Source: Bacteroides mediterraneensis (GTDB taxonomy: Bacteria > Bacteroidota > Bacteroidia > Bacteroidales > Bacteroidaceae). Taken from it: DNA of 64,000 nt. Each line of letters begins with the position of its first letter. The stretch's first letter is position 1. Made by a program: the position numbers and the translations under genes. The stretch lies in contig NZ_JACJKA010000009.1 in NCBI RefSeq assembly GCF_016900355.1, positions 41,304 through 105,303 of the forward strand, written 5' to 3'. Below are positions 63,953 to 64,000 of this stretch, one piece after another. The notes under the pieces were generated by a model, which was not told the DNA's origin, searched no databases, and saw nothing but the letters and a program-made list of their open reading frames with translations.

Positions 63953-64000
63953 CAAAGAAACAGTATGCTGCTATGGCAGATAGAGAATTGGCAATGAAGT

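Noticed and set aside
1..64000. CRISPR arrays, tRNA or rRNA genes, and complete insertion sequences
   Set aside because: No regularly spaced repeats with unique spacers, no cloverleaf with a GTTCGA-type T loop and no transposase were seen on either strand. The 21-bp-spaced repeats are too short and too regular for CRISPR.

Overview
The window looks like a chromosome segment of a gut Bacteroidaceae member (Bacteroides or Phocaeicola). The evidence is the SusC/SusD pair, Bacteroidetes-only families (DUF4831, DUF4834), FecI/FecR-type regulators feeding a TonB receptor, and many promoters of the Bacteroidetes form TTTG-N19/20-TAnnTTTG. All calls come from reading translations, motifs and repeats by eye; no database search was run.

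Layout. 1-1.8 kb: end of a TonB-dependent receptor and a surface lipoprotein. 1.9-8.9 kb: manA, then an AraC-type regulator divergent from a hydrolase/TolC/HlyD/MFS efflux operon whose first gene is frameshifted. 8.9-10.2 kb: two outer-membrane barrel genes. 10.2-14.9 kb: a minus-strand housekeeping operon (hpt, adk, obg, pgeF, B3/4-domain gene, M23 peptidase, small basic protein). 15-26.3 kb: metabolite repair (NAD(P)HX), phospholipid synthesis (psd, pssA), tRNA deaminase, YraN, BirA, MATE pump, pyrH, frr and rsgA. 26.3-31.7 kb: a complete RND efflux operon. 31.8-33.5 kb: an amino-acid permease.

33.6-40.2 kb is a sulfation cluster: CysQ, an SLC13 anion transporter, APS kinase, CysD, CysN and a PAPS-dependent sulfotransferase. 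No reductive sulfate-assimilation gene is present, so the cluster makes and spends PAPS and recycles PAP. It resembles the steroid/cholesterol sulfonation locus described in B. thetaiotaomicron. 40.2-51.2 kb is a polysaccharide utilization locus: GH29, GH27, SusD, SusC with an STN signalling domain, FecR-type anti-sigma, ECF sigma and a lipoprotein. 51.5-53.9 kb holds an acetyltransferase, an odd lipoprotein and a Fic protein.

54.2-64 kb is a decaying mobilizable element: tyrosine integrase, frameshifted YhcG-type nuclease, a kup potassium transporter, a 5'-truncated primase/helicase-like remnant, a toprim primase preceded by a dense GATGA/TCATC array, a hairpin-rich probable oriT, a MobV-type relaxase with an internal TGA, a strongly folded RNA-like locus with its own promoter and terminator, a secreted protein of unknown function and a truncated DUF262 gene.

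The least explained items are the structured RNA-like locus (62.56-62.79 kb), the GATGA/TCATC array (59.71-59.92 kb) and a 92-bp repeat with four near-palindromes spaced exactly 21 bp, present at 17.86 and 51.37 kb.
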